Assembly: GCF_030436115.1 (NCBI RefSeq)
Contig: NZ_CP129407.1
Coordinates: 149,165-213,164 of the forward strand
Source: Borrelia sp. P9F1
GTDB lineage: Bacteria > Spirochaetota > Spirochaetia > Borreliales > Borreliaceae
Direction of reading: 5' to 3'
DNA: 64,000 nucleotides
In this document: positions 19,648 to 29,151 of the stretch, one piece after another
Position numbering within the stretch: position 1 is the stretch's first letter
How the letters are laid out: each line of letters starts with the position of its first letter
Made by a program: the position numbers and the translations under genes
The notes under the pieces: generated by a model
Databases searched by the model: none
What the model was told of the DNA's origin: nothing
The model's input: the letters and a program-made list of their open reading frames with translations, nothing else

Positions 19648-19796
19648 AATTTATACCTCAAAAAATATTAGACTTAATTAAAAATTTAAAACAATAATCT
19701 ACCTACAATTATTATAGCTAAAATGAAATAACATTGAAGATTTATTAAAAAGATTTAATGAAATATTTCCAACTGAAGATATCATCAAAATTGTGA

Positions 19797-19802
19797 TATA
19801 AT
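19797..19802 (+). promoter_or_regulatory. Extended -10 box (TGATATAAT) abutting the OmpA-domain gene
   Basis: TATAAT at 19797-19802 is preceded by TG one base away (extended -10), and ends seven bases before the GTG start at 19810. No Shine-Dalgarno separates them (TCCTCGA), so the mRNA is predicted to be leaderless, starting at or next to the GTG. Confidence 0.5.
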
Positions 19803-19809
19803 TCCTCGA

Positions 19810-20967
19810 GTGGATTTTAAAATTATTTTTTTATCGTTATTGGTGCCACACCTATTGATCGCTTCAGAGACGTTGGAATTTAAGTACGCTAAAGGAACCA
19901 AATTTAGAATAGAAACCACAGACAATCAAGTGATTTATCTGAATGGGATACTTAATGCAAAAACTAAAACAAGTATTCAAGTCTCAAGCGAGGTAAAGGA
20001 CGTAAAAGACGACTTTGCCGACATTAGATCTTATTTTAGGGTACTAAAAAGGGATCACGAGCGTGATGTCTTTTTGCTTAAAGAGGAGTTTGAAGGTAAT
20101 TTCAGTATAAATGGCCAAGGTGAGTATAGAATAAATAACAGCCAAAAACGGCCCTCCGTTAGGGGCATTCCAAGATTCCCCAAAAGGCCCATAAGGATAA
20201 ATGAGACCTGGACATATCCAGCAGAGGAATATATTCAAGCTTCTACTATCTCAGAAGAAATAAAAGACTTCATTGTGAAATTTGATGTACATTACGTATA
20301 CAAAGGCAAAGAAAGAATAAAAGGGAAAAATTACGATGTTATTCATTCAAATTACGAGTCTAACTATAATGTAAAAAACATCTCGTTCTCTCAAAAAGTT
20401 AGCCAAATAATCTACTTTGATTCGGCAGCAGGAAATACGTATAAGTACAATGATACGTATGTATTTGAAATGAAAAACGAGAAAGATAATATTAAGATGG
20501 TTGGCAATTCATCTGGAAAGACAATCTCTGTTGAATTGCAAAATGACAGCCTAGTGGAAAATGAAGTCAAAGAGTATATTAAGAGTAAACAAATAGCCTC
20601 TGTTGATGTAAAGAAAATCGAAAAGGGAATTAAATTAAGCTTAGATATTGAATTTCATCCTGATTCTTTTCAAGTAATGAAAAAGGAGTACACAAAGCTA
20701 AACCACATAGCCAAGCTACTAGAAAAATTTAAAGACAACAATATTCTAATAGAAGGACATACAGCAAAATTTGGAACAGAACAGGAAATGCAAGAATTGT
20801 CTGAGAAAAGAGCTCATTCAATTGGAGACTACCTACTAAAAATGAAAGTAAAAAACAAAGACCAAATATTTTTCAAAGGATGGGGTGCTAAGAAACCTAA
20901 GTACGAGAGCTCATCTCATTTAGCATCAAAAAATCGAAGAGTAGAGATCACAATTCTGAATAATTGA
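19810..20967 (+). CDS. Exported OmpA-domain protein (Tpn50-like)
   Basis: 385 residues with a short signal peptide (MDFKIIFLSLLVPHLLIAS) from a GTG start, a beta-rich middle part, and a C-terminal OmpA-like peptidoglycan-binding domain (about residues 270-385): VDVKKIEKGIKLSLDIEFHP, ILIEGHTAKFG, LSEKRAHSIGDYLL and SKNRRVEITIL, including the conserved Asp/Glu-rich and Arg pairs of the fold. It matches the spirochete Tpn50/TpN57-like family. It probably tethers outer-membrane or periplasmic material to the cell wall. Convergent with dksA. Confidence 0.88.
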   Translation: MDFKIIFLSLLVPHLLIASETLEFKYAKGTKFRIETTDNQVIYLNGILNAKTKTSIQVSSEVKDVKDDFADIRSYFRVLKRDHERDVFLLKEEFEGNFSINGQGEYRINNSQKRPSVRGIPRFPKRPIRINETWTYPAEEYIQASTISEEIKDFIVKFDVHYVYKGKERIKGKNYDVIHSNYESNYNVKNISFSQKVSQIIYFDSAAGNTYKYNDTYVFEMKNEKDNIKMVGNSSGKTISVELQNDSLVENEVKEYIKSKQIASVDVKKIEKGIKLSLDIEFHPDSFQVMKKEYTKLNHIAKLLEKFKDNNILIEGHTAKFGTEQEMQELSEKRAHSIGDYLLKMKVKNKDQIFFKGWGAKKPKYESSSHLASKNRRVEITILNN

Positions 20968-20975
20968 ACACAATT

Positions 20976-21353
20976 TTACCTTCTCCTCTTTTTCTCTTTT
21001 TTAGTCTGGCATCCTATGCACAAAAATGCATAGGGGATAGCTTCAAGTCTTTCTTTTACAATGTCCTTATCACAAGCTAAACACCTTCCGTAAGTATTCT
21101 GAGAAATACGATAAAGTGCCTGATTTATTAAATGAAGGTTCTTTTTCTCAACAGAACTTAAAGCTTCAAGGTTGTTTCCATCCATGTTGTCAAAGGCAAT
21201 ATCAACCACATCTTTAAGATGAAGATCATTGCTAATAATTTCCCTCTTACTATCCTCAACAGATTTTATAGAATTCAATATTTCTTTTTTTGCTTCCAAA
21301 AGAAGATTTTTCATCTTTAAAACAAACTCATGCTCAAAATTACTTTTCTGCAT
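20976..21353 (-). CDS. dksA: RNA polymerase-binding transcription factor DksA
   Basis: DksA acts in the RNA polymerase secondary channel and with ppGpp redirects transcription; in B. burgdorferi it is part of the stringent response together with Rel, whose gene lies at 46.6 kb. The 125-residue protein has an N-terminal helical coiled coil and the zinc motif Cys-x2-Cys-x17-Cys-x2-Cys (RCLAC ... LCIGC), followed by a Lys/Arg tail. A TATTAT element on the minus strand (21368-21373) lies so close that the GGGAGG ribosome-binding site is at the very 5' end of the predicted mRNA. Divergent from infA. Confidence 0.93.
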   Translation of the reverse strand: MQKSNFEHEFVLKMKNLLLEAKKEILNSIKSVEDSKREIISNDLHLKDVVDIAFDNMDGNNLEALSSVEKKNLHLINQALYRISQNTYGRCLACDKDIVKERLEAIPYAFLCIGCQTKKEKKRRR

Positions 21354-21459
21354 GATCCTACCTCCCTATAATAAATTACAATTTTTAAAAAACTTCGTGT
21401 AATTATATAAACAATCCCATACAATGTAAACTAGAACATTAATTTTTATTAAAAAATAA

Positions 21460-21488
21460 TTGCAATGATATTCTTAATTGTGTACAAT
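21460..21488 (+). promoter_or_regulatory. Sigma-70-type promoter for infA
   Basis: TTGCAA (21460-21465), a 17-bp spacer, then TACAAT (21483-21488). Predicted start near 21495, giving a ~25-base leader with GGAGG before the TTG start codon. Confidence 0.65.
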
Positions 21489-21519
21489 CTATCATGCTGT
21501 ATGAATAAAAGGAGGCGTT

Positions 21520-21741
21520 TTGGATATTAAAGAAGAAGCTATTGAGACCGAAGGTATTGTTAAAGAATCTCTTCCTAATACCATGTTTAGAGTAGAACTT
21601 AAAAATGGACATTTAGTTTTGGCTCATTTATCTGGAAAGATGAGAAAACACTTCATTAAGATAGTCCCCGGCGATAGGGTGAAGGTTGCACTTTCGCCCT
21701 ATGATCTTACTAAGGGAAGAATAATATACAGAGAGAAATAA
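21520..21741 (+). CDS. infA: Translation initiation factor IF-1
   Basis: A 73-residue S1-fold protein ([54 protein letters not shown]) of full IF-1 length. It occupies the ribosomal A site during initiation. The start is TTG at 21520, after AAAGGAGG, so initiation of an initiation-factor gene at a rare codon is notable and may serve autoregulation (inference). Single-gene unit behind its own promoter, convergent with the Bat cluster. Confidence 0.96.
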   Translation: MDIKEEAIETEGIVKESLPNTMFRVELKNGHLVLAHLSGKMRKHFIKIVPGDRVKVALSPYDLTKGRIIYREK

Positions 21742-21769
21742 CTTGAGGAAGCCTGTTTACGCTTATGTA

Positions 21770-23824
21770 TCAGGTTATTAAGTTATCCTTAACAGATGAA
21801 ATAAAGTTTTTATAAACCCACCCCTGAAGCCCGTGGCTCGTTTGAATAAGCACAAAATCGTCTTTTCTATCGAGCAAATAGACACTTACATTGCCCTTTA
21901 TAAACTTCCAGCTCCTTGAGAAGTTGTCAGGAACCTTATAGAGAGAAACTAAGTCTCCTTTAATGATTCCAATTTCGGCCTGTTGCTCTGTATAGAAATA
22001 ATATGTTTGGAACAAAGCAAAGCAGATAACAGGACAAAGCAAGAACAAAATTATCTTCTTTAAATTCCTTGCATAAAATCTATAAGAAAGCACTATTATT
22101 AAAACATTTATTAAAATCAAACTAAAGATGAAAAAAACATTAGAAAACACAAAACTATTATTCCTAATATTCTCACTAACACCACTCCTAGCTTCAATCA
22201 AATCAACAATTTTGTAAAAAGTTTCATTACTTGGTGAAGTGAAAAACGCTTTATAAGCAGAATAAGTTGCATCAAAATCTTTTTCCATCTTGCTCAAAAT
22301 AAGTGCTCTATTTAACCAAAGTCCCGAATAACTTGAATTTTTCTTTATAATATTATCCAATTTGTTAAGCGAATCCTCATAGTTTTTTGATTCGTAACTT
22401 TCAATCAGATCATTTACACTTTCTTCTGAAAAAGAACCATCACTTATAGCATTAAGGCTAACGCTAAAAGTTAATATTAAAATCACTAACCCTAAACCTG
22501 AAGCAACAAAAAATCTTTTATATCTAATAAAAATGACTAAAGAAAACAAAAATCCTGGTATTAAAACCAAATAGTAAGCAGGCACAAAAAACAGAAAGGT
22601 TTTGTTCTTATAATTTAAGATATCGTGATACGAGAGCAACCTAAAATCAGAAAATAAATCCCTAGCAGATTCATCGCTATTTTTAAATTCTCCATAATAT
22701 TCATATTTTAACCGCTTACCTTCAAGCCTATAAACCTTCCCCTCTTCAGGTTCTAGGTAAGTAAACTCACCAATATTTAAAAATAAATTTCCTCTATTAT
22801 CCGGCTTAATGGTATATATCTTAGATATGTTACCCTTATAACCATCTTTAGAAGGTTCAAAGTTGTAATTCTCTTTCTTATAAATGACCTTTGCATTATA
22901 AGTTTCAATCTCTGGAAAACGAATATGCGGAAGATTTCCTTGGCCTGTTATTTTTATCAAAACAGTAAAGGTATCCTGATCAATAGAACTTAAGTTTGGA
23001 AACTCGTATTCAATCTTAAAGTTACCAACTGCTAAAGACTTAACCTCTTCAGGAATAGGTTTAACTTTTAAAAAAAGTTCAGGAACCACACGGCTAATAT
23101 GCTCGTCTACATGAAAAGAAATACTAGGAATAATAACATCTTTTGCCCCCCTGAGAGGAGTCAAAATAAAATTATAAAGAGGCACGTCCAAAATTTCTCT
23201 ACTATTGAAAGTTCTATACTTAATGTTTCCAAATATAGGAGTCCTATCAATCATCGCATCCTTAACGGCACTAAAAGCACCGATAACAAAATTTAGGTTG
23301 CTGTTCGTAAGCCAGTTCGAACGCAAAACAACTCCAACACTCTGATACTCATAAACTTCCTCCTCTCCAAAATCCCAATACAGTTCAACCGGCAAACCAA
23401 AAGACTGCATCTCATCCTCTCTTAAGACACTCACTTCAAACTCTGAACTCAAATAAACCTCATCACGATAGCTCAATTTTAACGGAGGAATTTTAACAAG
23501 CCCCAACTTTTCAAGGTAATACTCAATCTTAACCTCAGCAACAAAACCACTCCCATCTGAAACCCTAGATATCGAAGCAAGTCTAGTTTGTCCATCTATA
23601 TCCTCGCTTGCTTCCATCTTTAATAAATTCTCATCAAATCCATGAAACAGCTCTAGTCTAATAACATGGACAACTTTATCCCCTTTAAGAACCCTATCCG
23701 ATAACAAATAATCGCTACCAGATAATGCTAAGATTTTAAAATTTATAAAAAAGAAAACTAAAAATGTTAATGCTACCAATCTTCTTTTGGAGACACAACA
23801 CCTTCCTCTGTTCTTGTTATCCAT
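21770..23824 (-). CDS. BatD-like membrane protein with TPR and SH3-like domain
   Basis: 684 residues, last gene of the Bat cluster. Signal peptide near residues 14-33; a long extracytoplasmic beta-rich BatD region (about 35-400); TM segments near 415-435 and 445-465; a TPR-like stretch (YEDSLNKLDNIIKKNSSYSG, ~480-560); two further TM segments; and a C-terminal SH3-like domain (IKGDLVSLYKVPDN ... GLQGWVYKNFI). Bat proteins form a membrane complex with MoxR ATPases, of uncertain role, in stress tolerance. ATG 23824 has AGAGG five bases before it; GTG 23794 after AGGAAGG is a reasonable alternative. It overlaps the preceding TPR gene by 52 bases. Confidence 0.85.
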   Translation of the reverse strand: MDNKNRGRCCVSKRRLVALTFLVFFFINFKILALSGSDYLLSDRVLKGDKVVHVIRLELFHGFDENLLKMEASEDIDGQTRLASISRVSDGSGFVAEVKIEYYLEKLGLVKIPPLKLSYRDEVYLSSEFEVSVLREDEMQSFGLPVELYWDFGEEEVYEYQSVGVVLRSNWLTNSNLNFVIGAFSAVKDAMIDRTPIFGNIKYRTFNSREILDVPLYNFILTPLRGAKDVIIPSISFHVDEHISRVVPELFLKVKPIPEEVKSLAVGNFKIEYEFPNLSSIDQDTFTVLIKITGQGNLPHIRFPEIETYNAKVIYKKENYNFEPSKDGYKGNISKIYTIKPDNRGNLFLNIGEFTYLEPEEGKVYRLEGKRLKYEYYGEFKNSDESARDLFSDFRLLSYHDILNYKNKTFLFFVPAYYLVLIPGFLFSLVIFIRYKRFFVASGLGLVILILTFSVSLNAISDGSFSEESVNDLIESYESKNYEDSLNKLDNIIKKNSSYSGLWLNRALILSKMEKDFDATYSAYKAFFTSPSNETFYKIVDLIEARSGVSENIRNNSFVFSNVFFIFSLILINVLIIVLSYRFYARNLKKIILFLLCPVICFALFQTYYFYTEQQAEIGIIKGDLVSLYKVPDNFSRSWKFIKGNVSVYLLDRKDDFVLIQTSHGLQGWVYKNFISSVKDNLIT

Positions 23825-24360
23825 AAAATCCTCTCAAGATTCTCAATGTACCTTAAAAAATTCTCATTATTCTCAATAAAATCTTTACCTTTATTAACAC
23901 TTAAAGCTTCCAAATTATCCGAAACGCTCCTCTTTTTAATTATTGCAAGCTCAAGATTGTATTTAGCATTATAGCTTGCAGGATTAATTCTTAAAGCTTC
24001 CTTAAAGGCTATCTCCGCCTTTCGATAAAGTCCTTGGTTATAATATATTATTCCCTCATTATAATTTATGCTAAAATTCAGAAAAACATCATCCTCTCTT
24101 CTTGCATATGAAAACATTCGAAGAGAGCTCTCATACTCACCCAAAGAATAATATACAACACCAAGGTTATAATAGCCCCAAGAAGAACTCTCAACGTCAT
24201 CCACAAGATTGTAGTAAGTAGAGATCGCACTTTGATAATTGCCTCTAATGTATTCATAATTTCCAACGGCCATAAGAGACATAGACCTAACATTAGTACA
24301 AGAAAAAAAAGACACAAACGCAATGCCCAGCAACAACCTGACTAAAAAGTTTCGTCCCAT
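23773..24360 (-). CDS. TPR lipoprotein of the Bat cluster (BatC-like)
   Basis: 195 residues. The signal peptide ends in a lipobox VSFFSC (Cys21), so the protein is lipidated and periplasmic. It has three to four TPR units (AVGNYEYIRGNYQSAISTYY, YYNLGVVYYSLGEYESSL, NYNEGIIYYNQGLYRKAEIA), typical of BatC proteins, which bridge the VWA partners. It overlaps the upstream VWA gene by 19 bases and the downstream BatD gene by 52 bases, indicating one polycistronic message. Confidence 0.85.
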   Translation of the reverse strand: MGRNFLVRLLLGIAFVSFFSCTNVRSMSLMAVGNYEYIRGNYQSAISTYYNLVDDVESSSWGYYNLGVVYYSLGEYESSLRMFSYARREDDVFLNFSINYNEGIIYYNQGLYRKAEIAFKEALRINPASYNAKYNLELAIIKKRSVSDNLEALSVNKGKDFIENNENFLRYIENLERILWITRTEEGVVSPKEDW

Positions 24361-25331
24361 TTAATAACCCTAACAAATATATACAATAACGCGCACAAAA
24401 GAGACCCAACTAAGAAAACTTTATACCTCAGAATGCCAACAATCATAATATCACTTGAACTTTTTTTCATTATATCATTTCTTATCTCATTGATAACATA
24501 ATTTGTACCTTTTAAATACAAATCATAATAAGACCCTTTAAGAGAAGAGGCAAGAAGATGTAAATTATCCTCATTAAACAAAGCCTTAACCACGCCTCCC
24601 TCTTTATCCTTAACAACCAAATCATTATAAACTAAAGGAGATGGATTTTTACTCCCAATACCAACTATAAAGCTCCTAATACCCATACTATCCACCAATT
24701 TAGAAAATCTATAATAATTATTCTCGCCCCATTCATCCCCATCCGTTAAAATTATCAAAAAATTATAATAAGAATCATCCTTTATTCCCTGTATGGCACT
24801 AAAAACCCCTTCGCCTAAAAAACTACCAGGAGAACTTATCAAATTAGGTTCAATATAATTTAATACTTTATGTAGACTAGTCTTGTCTTTAGAAAAGGGT
24901 AACACTAGCACCGGCCTGCCCTTAAAAATAGTAAGCGAATACTCAGCACTCTCAAGGTTATTCAAAATCAAACTGATAACATCCTTAGCACTCTCCAGTC
25001 TGTTAATCGATCTGCCCTCATCTAGGCTCAACATACTACGAGATATGTCAAAAACAAAAGATATTCTTAAATTTGCCCTCTCGTCTTCAGTAACTTTATG
25101 TCCCCAAGAAATATTTAAAATAGAAAGAATTAAAAAACCCAAACCCAAGATGAAAAAAAACATCATAAGTATTTTTTTTATGTAATAGTTTTTTATGTAT
25201 GCGTTATTAACATACATAAGACTTAAATTTTTAAAAAACGGAAGACCTTTCTTAAAATTGTAGATATAGACAACAAGAATCAAAAACAAAACTACAAACA
25301 AGTATAAAGCGTAATAATTTCCTATGCTCAT
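24342..25331 (-). CDS. VWA-domain membrane protein (BatB-like)
   Basis: 329 residues: an N-terminal TM segment, a second TM near residues 55-75, a von Willebrand factor A domain with the metal-binding MIDAS motif D-x-S-x-S (FVFDISRSMLS) and TDGDEW, and a C-terminal TM (GILRYKVFLVGSLLCALLYIF). The VWA domain faces the periplasm. The corresponding B. burgdorferi protein (bb0172, as I recall) has been reported to bind integrin, an adhesin role that cannot be judged from this sequence. Overlaps its neighbours by 4 bases upstream and 19 bases downstream. Confidence 0.9.
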   Translation of the reverse strand: MSIGNYYALYLFVVLFLILVVYIYNFKKGLPFFKNLSLMYVNNAYIKNYYIKKILMMFFFILGLGFLILSILNISWGHKVTEDERANLRISFVFDISRSMLSLDEGRSINRLESAKDVISLILNNLESAEYSLTIFKGRPVLVLPFSKDKTSLHKVLNYIEPNLISSPGSFLGEGVFSAIQGIKDDSYYNFLIILTDGDEWGENNYYRFSKLVDSMGIRSFIVGIGSKNPSPLVYNDLVVKDKEGGVVKALFNEDNLHLLASSLKGSYYDLYLKGTNYVINEIRNDIMKKSSSDIMIVGILRYKVFLVGSLLCALLYIFVRVIKWDETF

Positions 25332-26329
25332 AATACCTCTCGCAAAAGGACCTTAGAAAATACAAAATGAAGAACGAGTAAACAAAATATTACTAATAAA
25401 AATTCGTTGTAAATGTCGTTATTTTCAACAGAAATTTTAACCTTCCTTTCCACGTTTTCTTTTTTTGAAAAATCCTGAATTGCAAATTTAAATGAAAAAT
25501 CATCGTTTACAGAATAAAAAAGTCCTCCAGTTTGATTTGAAATCTCAGAAAGCATGCTAGAATCGTAAACTTCTCTTAAAGTACCCTGATAAAATTTACC
25601 AGACCTCATTTTAAATTCAACATTAAGTTCCTCACTACTACCAATTCCCACGGAATAAATTTTAACATTCAATCCCTTAGCAAGATTTATTACTTGATCC
25701 TTGTACACTTCATCCGAATTAACTACTCCATCTGTTAGAACAATAACTGACCTACTAGGAGCCTCCGAATGCCTTAAATGAGAAAGAGCTATTGAAATTC
25801 CAAGACCCAAAGCAGAACCATTGCCAAGATCCATAATGTAAATATCGTCTAACTTTTTGGAAAAAAAATCCCTGTCAACCGTAAGTGGAACTATTAACGA
25901 GGCCTCCTTTGCAAAAGCCACTAAACCAATATTGTCATTCTCTCTTTGAAAAGAAAAATACTTAACTAACTCCTTTGCAAATTCAAGTCTATTTTTAGAA
26001 GAAAACTCAACAGCACCCATACTAGGTGATATATCTAATACAATAATGATATCTGCTCCATCACTGAGATAAACCATCTTCTTTTTTGAAATAGAAGGCC
26101 CTGATAAGGTCAAAATCATACCTGTTATTGCCAGATAAAGAAAAGAGTAAGTTGTAAAATACAACAGGTCTAGTCCATAATCCCTAAATTTTAGAGAACC
26201 AACACTGCCATAAAGAGATATTGGAAATTTGACTTTCCCCCCCCTATTCCTAAGAAAATGACTACAGTAAATTATTGGTGGAAGAAGTATAAGTAAAAAT
26301 AAGTATAGAGGAGAATTAAATGTTAGCAC
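25328..26329 (-). CDS. VWA-domain membrane protein (BatA-like)
   Basis: 333 residues with the BatA layout: N-terminal TM (LYLFLLILLPPIIYC), a second TM near residues 50-70, a VWA domain with intact MIDAS (IIVLDISPSMG, LTDGVVNSDEV), and a C-terminal TM (FLLVIFCLLVLHFVFS). I chose GTG 26329 because TAGGAG lies five bases upstream and it gives the short BatA-type N-terminus; the frame is open to an ATG at 26353, further inside the preceding gene. Paralogue of the next gene's product; the two VWA proteins probably pair in the membrane. Confidence 0.88.
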   Translation of the reverse strand: MLTFNSPLYLFLLILLPPIIYCSHFLRNRGGKVKFPISLYGSVGSLKFRDYGLDLLYFTTYSFLYLAITGMILTLSGPSISKKKMVYLSDGADIIIVLDISPSMGAVEFSSKNRLEFAKELVKYFSFQRENDNIGLVAFAKEASLIVPLTVDRDFFSKKLDDIYIMDLGNGSALGLGISIALSHLRHSEAPSRSVIVLTDGVVNSDEVYKDQVINLAKGLNVKIYSVGIGSSEELNVEFKMRSGKFYQGTLREVYDSSMLSEISNQTGGLFYSVNDDFSFKFAIQDFSKKENVERKVKISVENNDIYNEFLLVIFCLLVLHFVFSKVLLREVL

Positions 26330-27215
26330 TATTACTCCTATTAAATTCTTCAAAACTCAGAGCTGCTCTTTTAAGATCCTCTAAAACAATCGACAGATTC
26401 CCACCTAACAAATTAGACCCACTAAACTTACTAAAATCAGAAATCCTAAGCATATTAATCAAAGTTGAACGAATTTCATATGGCACATTAAGATTCTGTA
26501 AAATTTCAGAAATTTCAGTTGTGGTAATTGCATTAAAATCAAAGCCTGTTTTTTTGGATAAATAAACTCTTAAAGTAGAATTTAGTAAATTATAAAAAAC
26601 AATCTGCTCCTCCTCATTTTTAATATAATCAGACAAGATAACAAACTGTTTTTGAAAAATTCTATATGGCTTTCTCAAATTGTGTTTTATTATTAAAAAT
26701 ATTAACAAATACCTTATAAGCTTTAAGAACTTAATAAAAAGATAAGGAACTACCACAAGTGCTAAAACAAAAACGACAATATAGGTGCTTGTTCCCGGAA
26801 GGAAAAGAACACCTTCTATGTTTTGTATTCTGGTAGAATCATCTGCAAAGATCAGCTTGCTGGTGTTTATTTTTATATTCTTAAGAATAACCTTAAACAA
26901 TTTATTGTCCTTAATAACGTCCCCGACGTAAATGGGTGGCAAGTTATTACTCCCAACATAAAATGAAACAAATTGTATGATGATCTCTCCCCTTTCGGGT
27001 CTGTAGATCAATGAATGAACTTCAACAAACTCATTCTTAACTTCCTTAAAATCAACCGGAGTAAATTTTTCATCTTCATTCAGAACTAAAGACAATTTAA
27101 GCTCAACAGTATCTCCCACATAGTAACGGATTGGAATAAATATCTCGTCTTTTAATTCATATGAGAATAAATTGAGAGATAAAAGAGATGAAAAAACAAC
27201 CATTATATTCTTCAA
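26316..27215 (-). CDS. Membrane protein of the Bat/MoxR cluster
   Basis: 299 residues: signal peptide, a periplasmic beta domain (~20-130), a TM segment (TYIVVFVLALVVVPYLFI, about 143-160), and a cytoplasmic helical domain. The arrangement, with a soluble domain on each side of a single TM and the position between DUF58 and BatA genes, matches the DUF4381-like component of MoxR-VWA operons. Overlaps DUF58 by four bases and BatA by 14 bases. Confidence 0.75.
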   Translation of the reverse strand: MKNIMVVFSSLLSLNLFSYELKDEIFIPIRYYVGDTVELKLSLVLNEDEKFTPVDFKEVKNEFVEVHSLIYRPERGEIIIQFVSFYVGSNNLPPIYVGDVIKDNKLFKVILKNIKINTSKLIFADDSTRIQNIEGVLFLPGTSTYIVVFVLALVVVPYLFIKFLKLIRYLLIFLIIKHNLRKPYRIFQKQFVILSDYIKNEEEQIVFYNLLNSTLRVYLSKKTGFDFNAITTTEISEILQNLNVPYEIRSTLINMLRISDFSKFSGSNLLGGNLSIVLEDLKRAALSFEEFNRSNSANI

Positions 27216-28105
27216 ACTCTGCTATCCTTTTTCAAAAGGGCTTTTATTTTCCTAAAGACATCATCCTTTGTACTAATTTCTACAAAATTAATACTTCTTT
27301 TTACGCACTCTTGCTTCCACCTTATCTTATCTAGTATCCAATAATTTTTATAACTATTCACTATCGCCTTACTAAAACCCGAAGCCAAAAAATCTTCACC
27401 CGTTTCAATATCTTCATAAGTTAAAAATCCATACTGAGGAAGATTTTCATCAAAAAAATCTGCAAGCCTTATTGCAATGATGTTATGCCGTTTGCTAAGA
27501 ACAGTTAAAGACCTGAAATAATCACTTGCTTTAAAATCCGAAATAATGATAATTAAAGATCTTTTTTTGTAATACTCAGCTGTATTTTTAAATATATAAG
27601 TCAAGTTACTTCCCTTTTGAAGCTTCCTATTTATTGTTTCATTTAAAATTAATCCCAAATGTGAATGACCTTTCCTAGAAGGAATGAATTTATCTGTTTT
27701 ATTTGAGAAAAAGGTTATGCCTATTTTATCATTGTTAAAAAAAGCCATATGAGCAAAAATAGAAACTAAAAAATCCTGAATTTCCTTTTTGTTAATAGCG
27801 CTGCCCAAACTCATTGAAAGCGAATTATCAACAAGAAGATGAAGATTCATCCCCTTATCTTCTTTAAAAACCCTTGAAAAGATGCTATCGGTTTTAGCAC
27901 TAACATTCCAATCAATAAACCTAGCATCATCAGTCTCCTCATAAGGCCTAAATTCATGAAATTCAAGGCCAAGCCCTTTAAAGATTGAACGATACCCACC
28001 AAAATTAAGTTCTAAAAGCATTTTTCTTGAAAAAAATCTCAAAGCCTTTATTTTAGACTTAGTGCTAGTATTTAATTCATTATTCTCGTGCATATCACAT
28101 CCCAT
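27212..28105 (-). CDS. DUF58 domain protein
   Basis: 297 residues of the DUF58/COG1721 family, which is almost always encoded next to MoxR ATPases. Family signature GLEFHEFRPYEETDDARFIDWNVSA spans about residues 47-71 and is followed by a VWA-like fold with a degenerate MIDAS (VDNSLSMSLGS: D-x-S-x-S retained). No TM segment, so it is probably the cytoplasmic partner of MoxR. ATG 28105 is three bases after the moxR stop; ATG 28093, behind GGGA, is an alternative start. Confidence 0.9.
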   Translation of the reverse strand: MGCDMHENNELNTSTKSKIKALRFFSRKMLLELNFGGYRSIFKGLGLEFHEFRPYEETDDARFIDWNVSAKTDSIFSRVFKEDKGMNLHLLVDNSLSMSLGSAINKKEIQDFLVSIFAHMAFFNNDKIGITFFSNKTDKFIPSRKGHSHLGLILNETINRKLQKGSNLTYIFKNTAEYYKKRSLIIIISDFKASDYFRSLTVLSKRHNIIAIRLADFFDENLPQYGFLTYEDIETGEDFLASGFSKAIVNSYKNYWILDKIRWKQECVKRSINFVEISTKDDVFRKIKALLKKDSRV

Positions 28106-28108
28106 TCT

Positions 28109-29101
28109 CTAAGGAAGCGCCACCGCTGAGAGGAGTATCTTAATAATATCATCCGTATTCATTTCTTCAACTTCTGCTTCATAAGATGGGGTAATTCTGT
28201 GCCTTAAAACATTATAAGCTACAGCCTTAACATCTTCTGGAAGAACAAATAGTCGACCCTCATAAAGAGCATTAACACGAGCACATTTGAGCAAACTAAT
28301 TGATGCCCTAGGAGATGCACCAAATTCAATATATTTAGTAAATGGATAAGTTTTCTTGTCATTCTCACGAGAAGCTGCTATTAAAGTAACGATATAAAGC
28401 ATTATCTTATCATCTACCTTTACCTTACCGACTATACGTTTAAGATCTGCCAAAGAGTACGAATTCATTACCTTTGCAACCTTAATATTATCAAGGCCTC
28501 CTCCAACTGAGAATATCTTAAGAAGTTTTATCTCATCCTGAATGGCAGGATAATTCACATTAACCTTCAGTAAAAACCTATCAAGTTGAGCTTCTGGCAA
28601 GTTATAAGTTCCCTCTTGCTCAATTGGATTTTGAGTTGCAAGAACAAAGAATGGATCTGGCAGTTTATGTGTTTCATCACCAAGGGTCACTTGACATTCA
28701 GCCATTGCCTCAAGAAGCGCCGCTTGAACCTTTGCAGGTGCCCTATTAATTTCATCCGCTAAAATAATATTTGAAAATATAGGGCCCTTTCTCACCCTAA
28801 AAGTCCCCGTAGTATTCTTGTATACCATATTTCCCGTAAGATCTGAAGGTAAAAGATCTGGCGTAAATTGAACCCTTTTAAACCCAAGATCAAGAACATC
28901 TGAGACTGTCTGTATTGTTAATGTCTTCGCAAGCCCTGGAACACCCTCAAGTAATACATGCCCTTCGGTCAAAATTCCCATTAAAATGGCATCAATCATC
29001 TCCTTTTGCCCAAGGATCCTGCTTGAAACCTCTCTCCTAAACTTGTTTATTAAACCTAACGCATTCTCTACCTCTGAATCTATTTGAAAACTACTTTTCA
29101 T
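28109..29101 (-). CDS. MoxR-type AAA+ ATPase
   Basis: 330 residues. Walker A is GVPGLAKTLT (GxxGxxKT, near residue 55), Walker B is ILADEINRAP, sensor 1 is VLATQNPIEQEG, and the C-terminal lid contains GASPRASISLLK (sensor 2 Arg). MoxR ATPases act as chaperones that mature or assemble partner proteins, here presumably the VWA/DUF58 set that follows in the same operon. First gene of the seven-gene cluster; AT-rich 50-bp gap to rsmG upstream. Confidence 0.95.
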   Translation of the reverse strand: MKSSFQIDSEVENALGLINKFRREVSSRILGQKEMIDAILMGILTEGHVLLEGVPGLAKTLTIQTVSDVLDLGFKRVQFTPDLLPSDLTGNMVYKNTTGTFRVRKGPIFSNIILADEINRAPAKVQAALLEAMAECQVTLGDETHKLPDPFFVLATQNPIEQEGTYNLPEAQLDRFLLKVNVNYPAIQDEIKLLKIFSVGGGLDNIKVAKVMNSYSLADLKRIVGKVKVDDKIMLYIVTLIAASRENDKKTYPFTKYIEFGASPRASISLLKCARVNALYEGRLFVLPEDVKAVAYNVLRHRITPSYEAEVEEMNTDDIIKILLSAVALP

Positions 29102-29151
29102 ACCACTCCTATGTTACTAAAATTTATTTTTCATTAAAAACAAACATAAAA

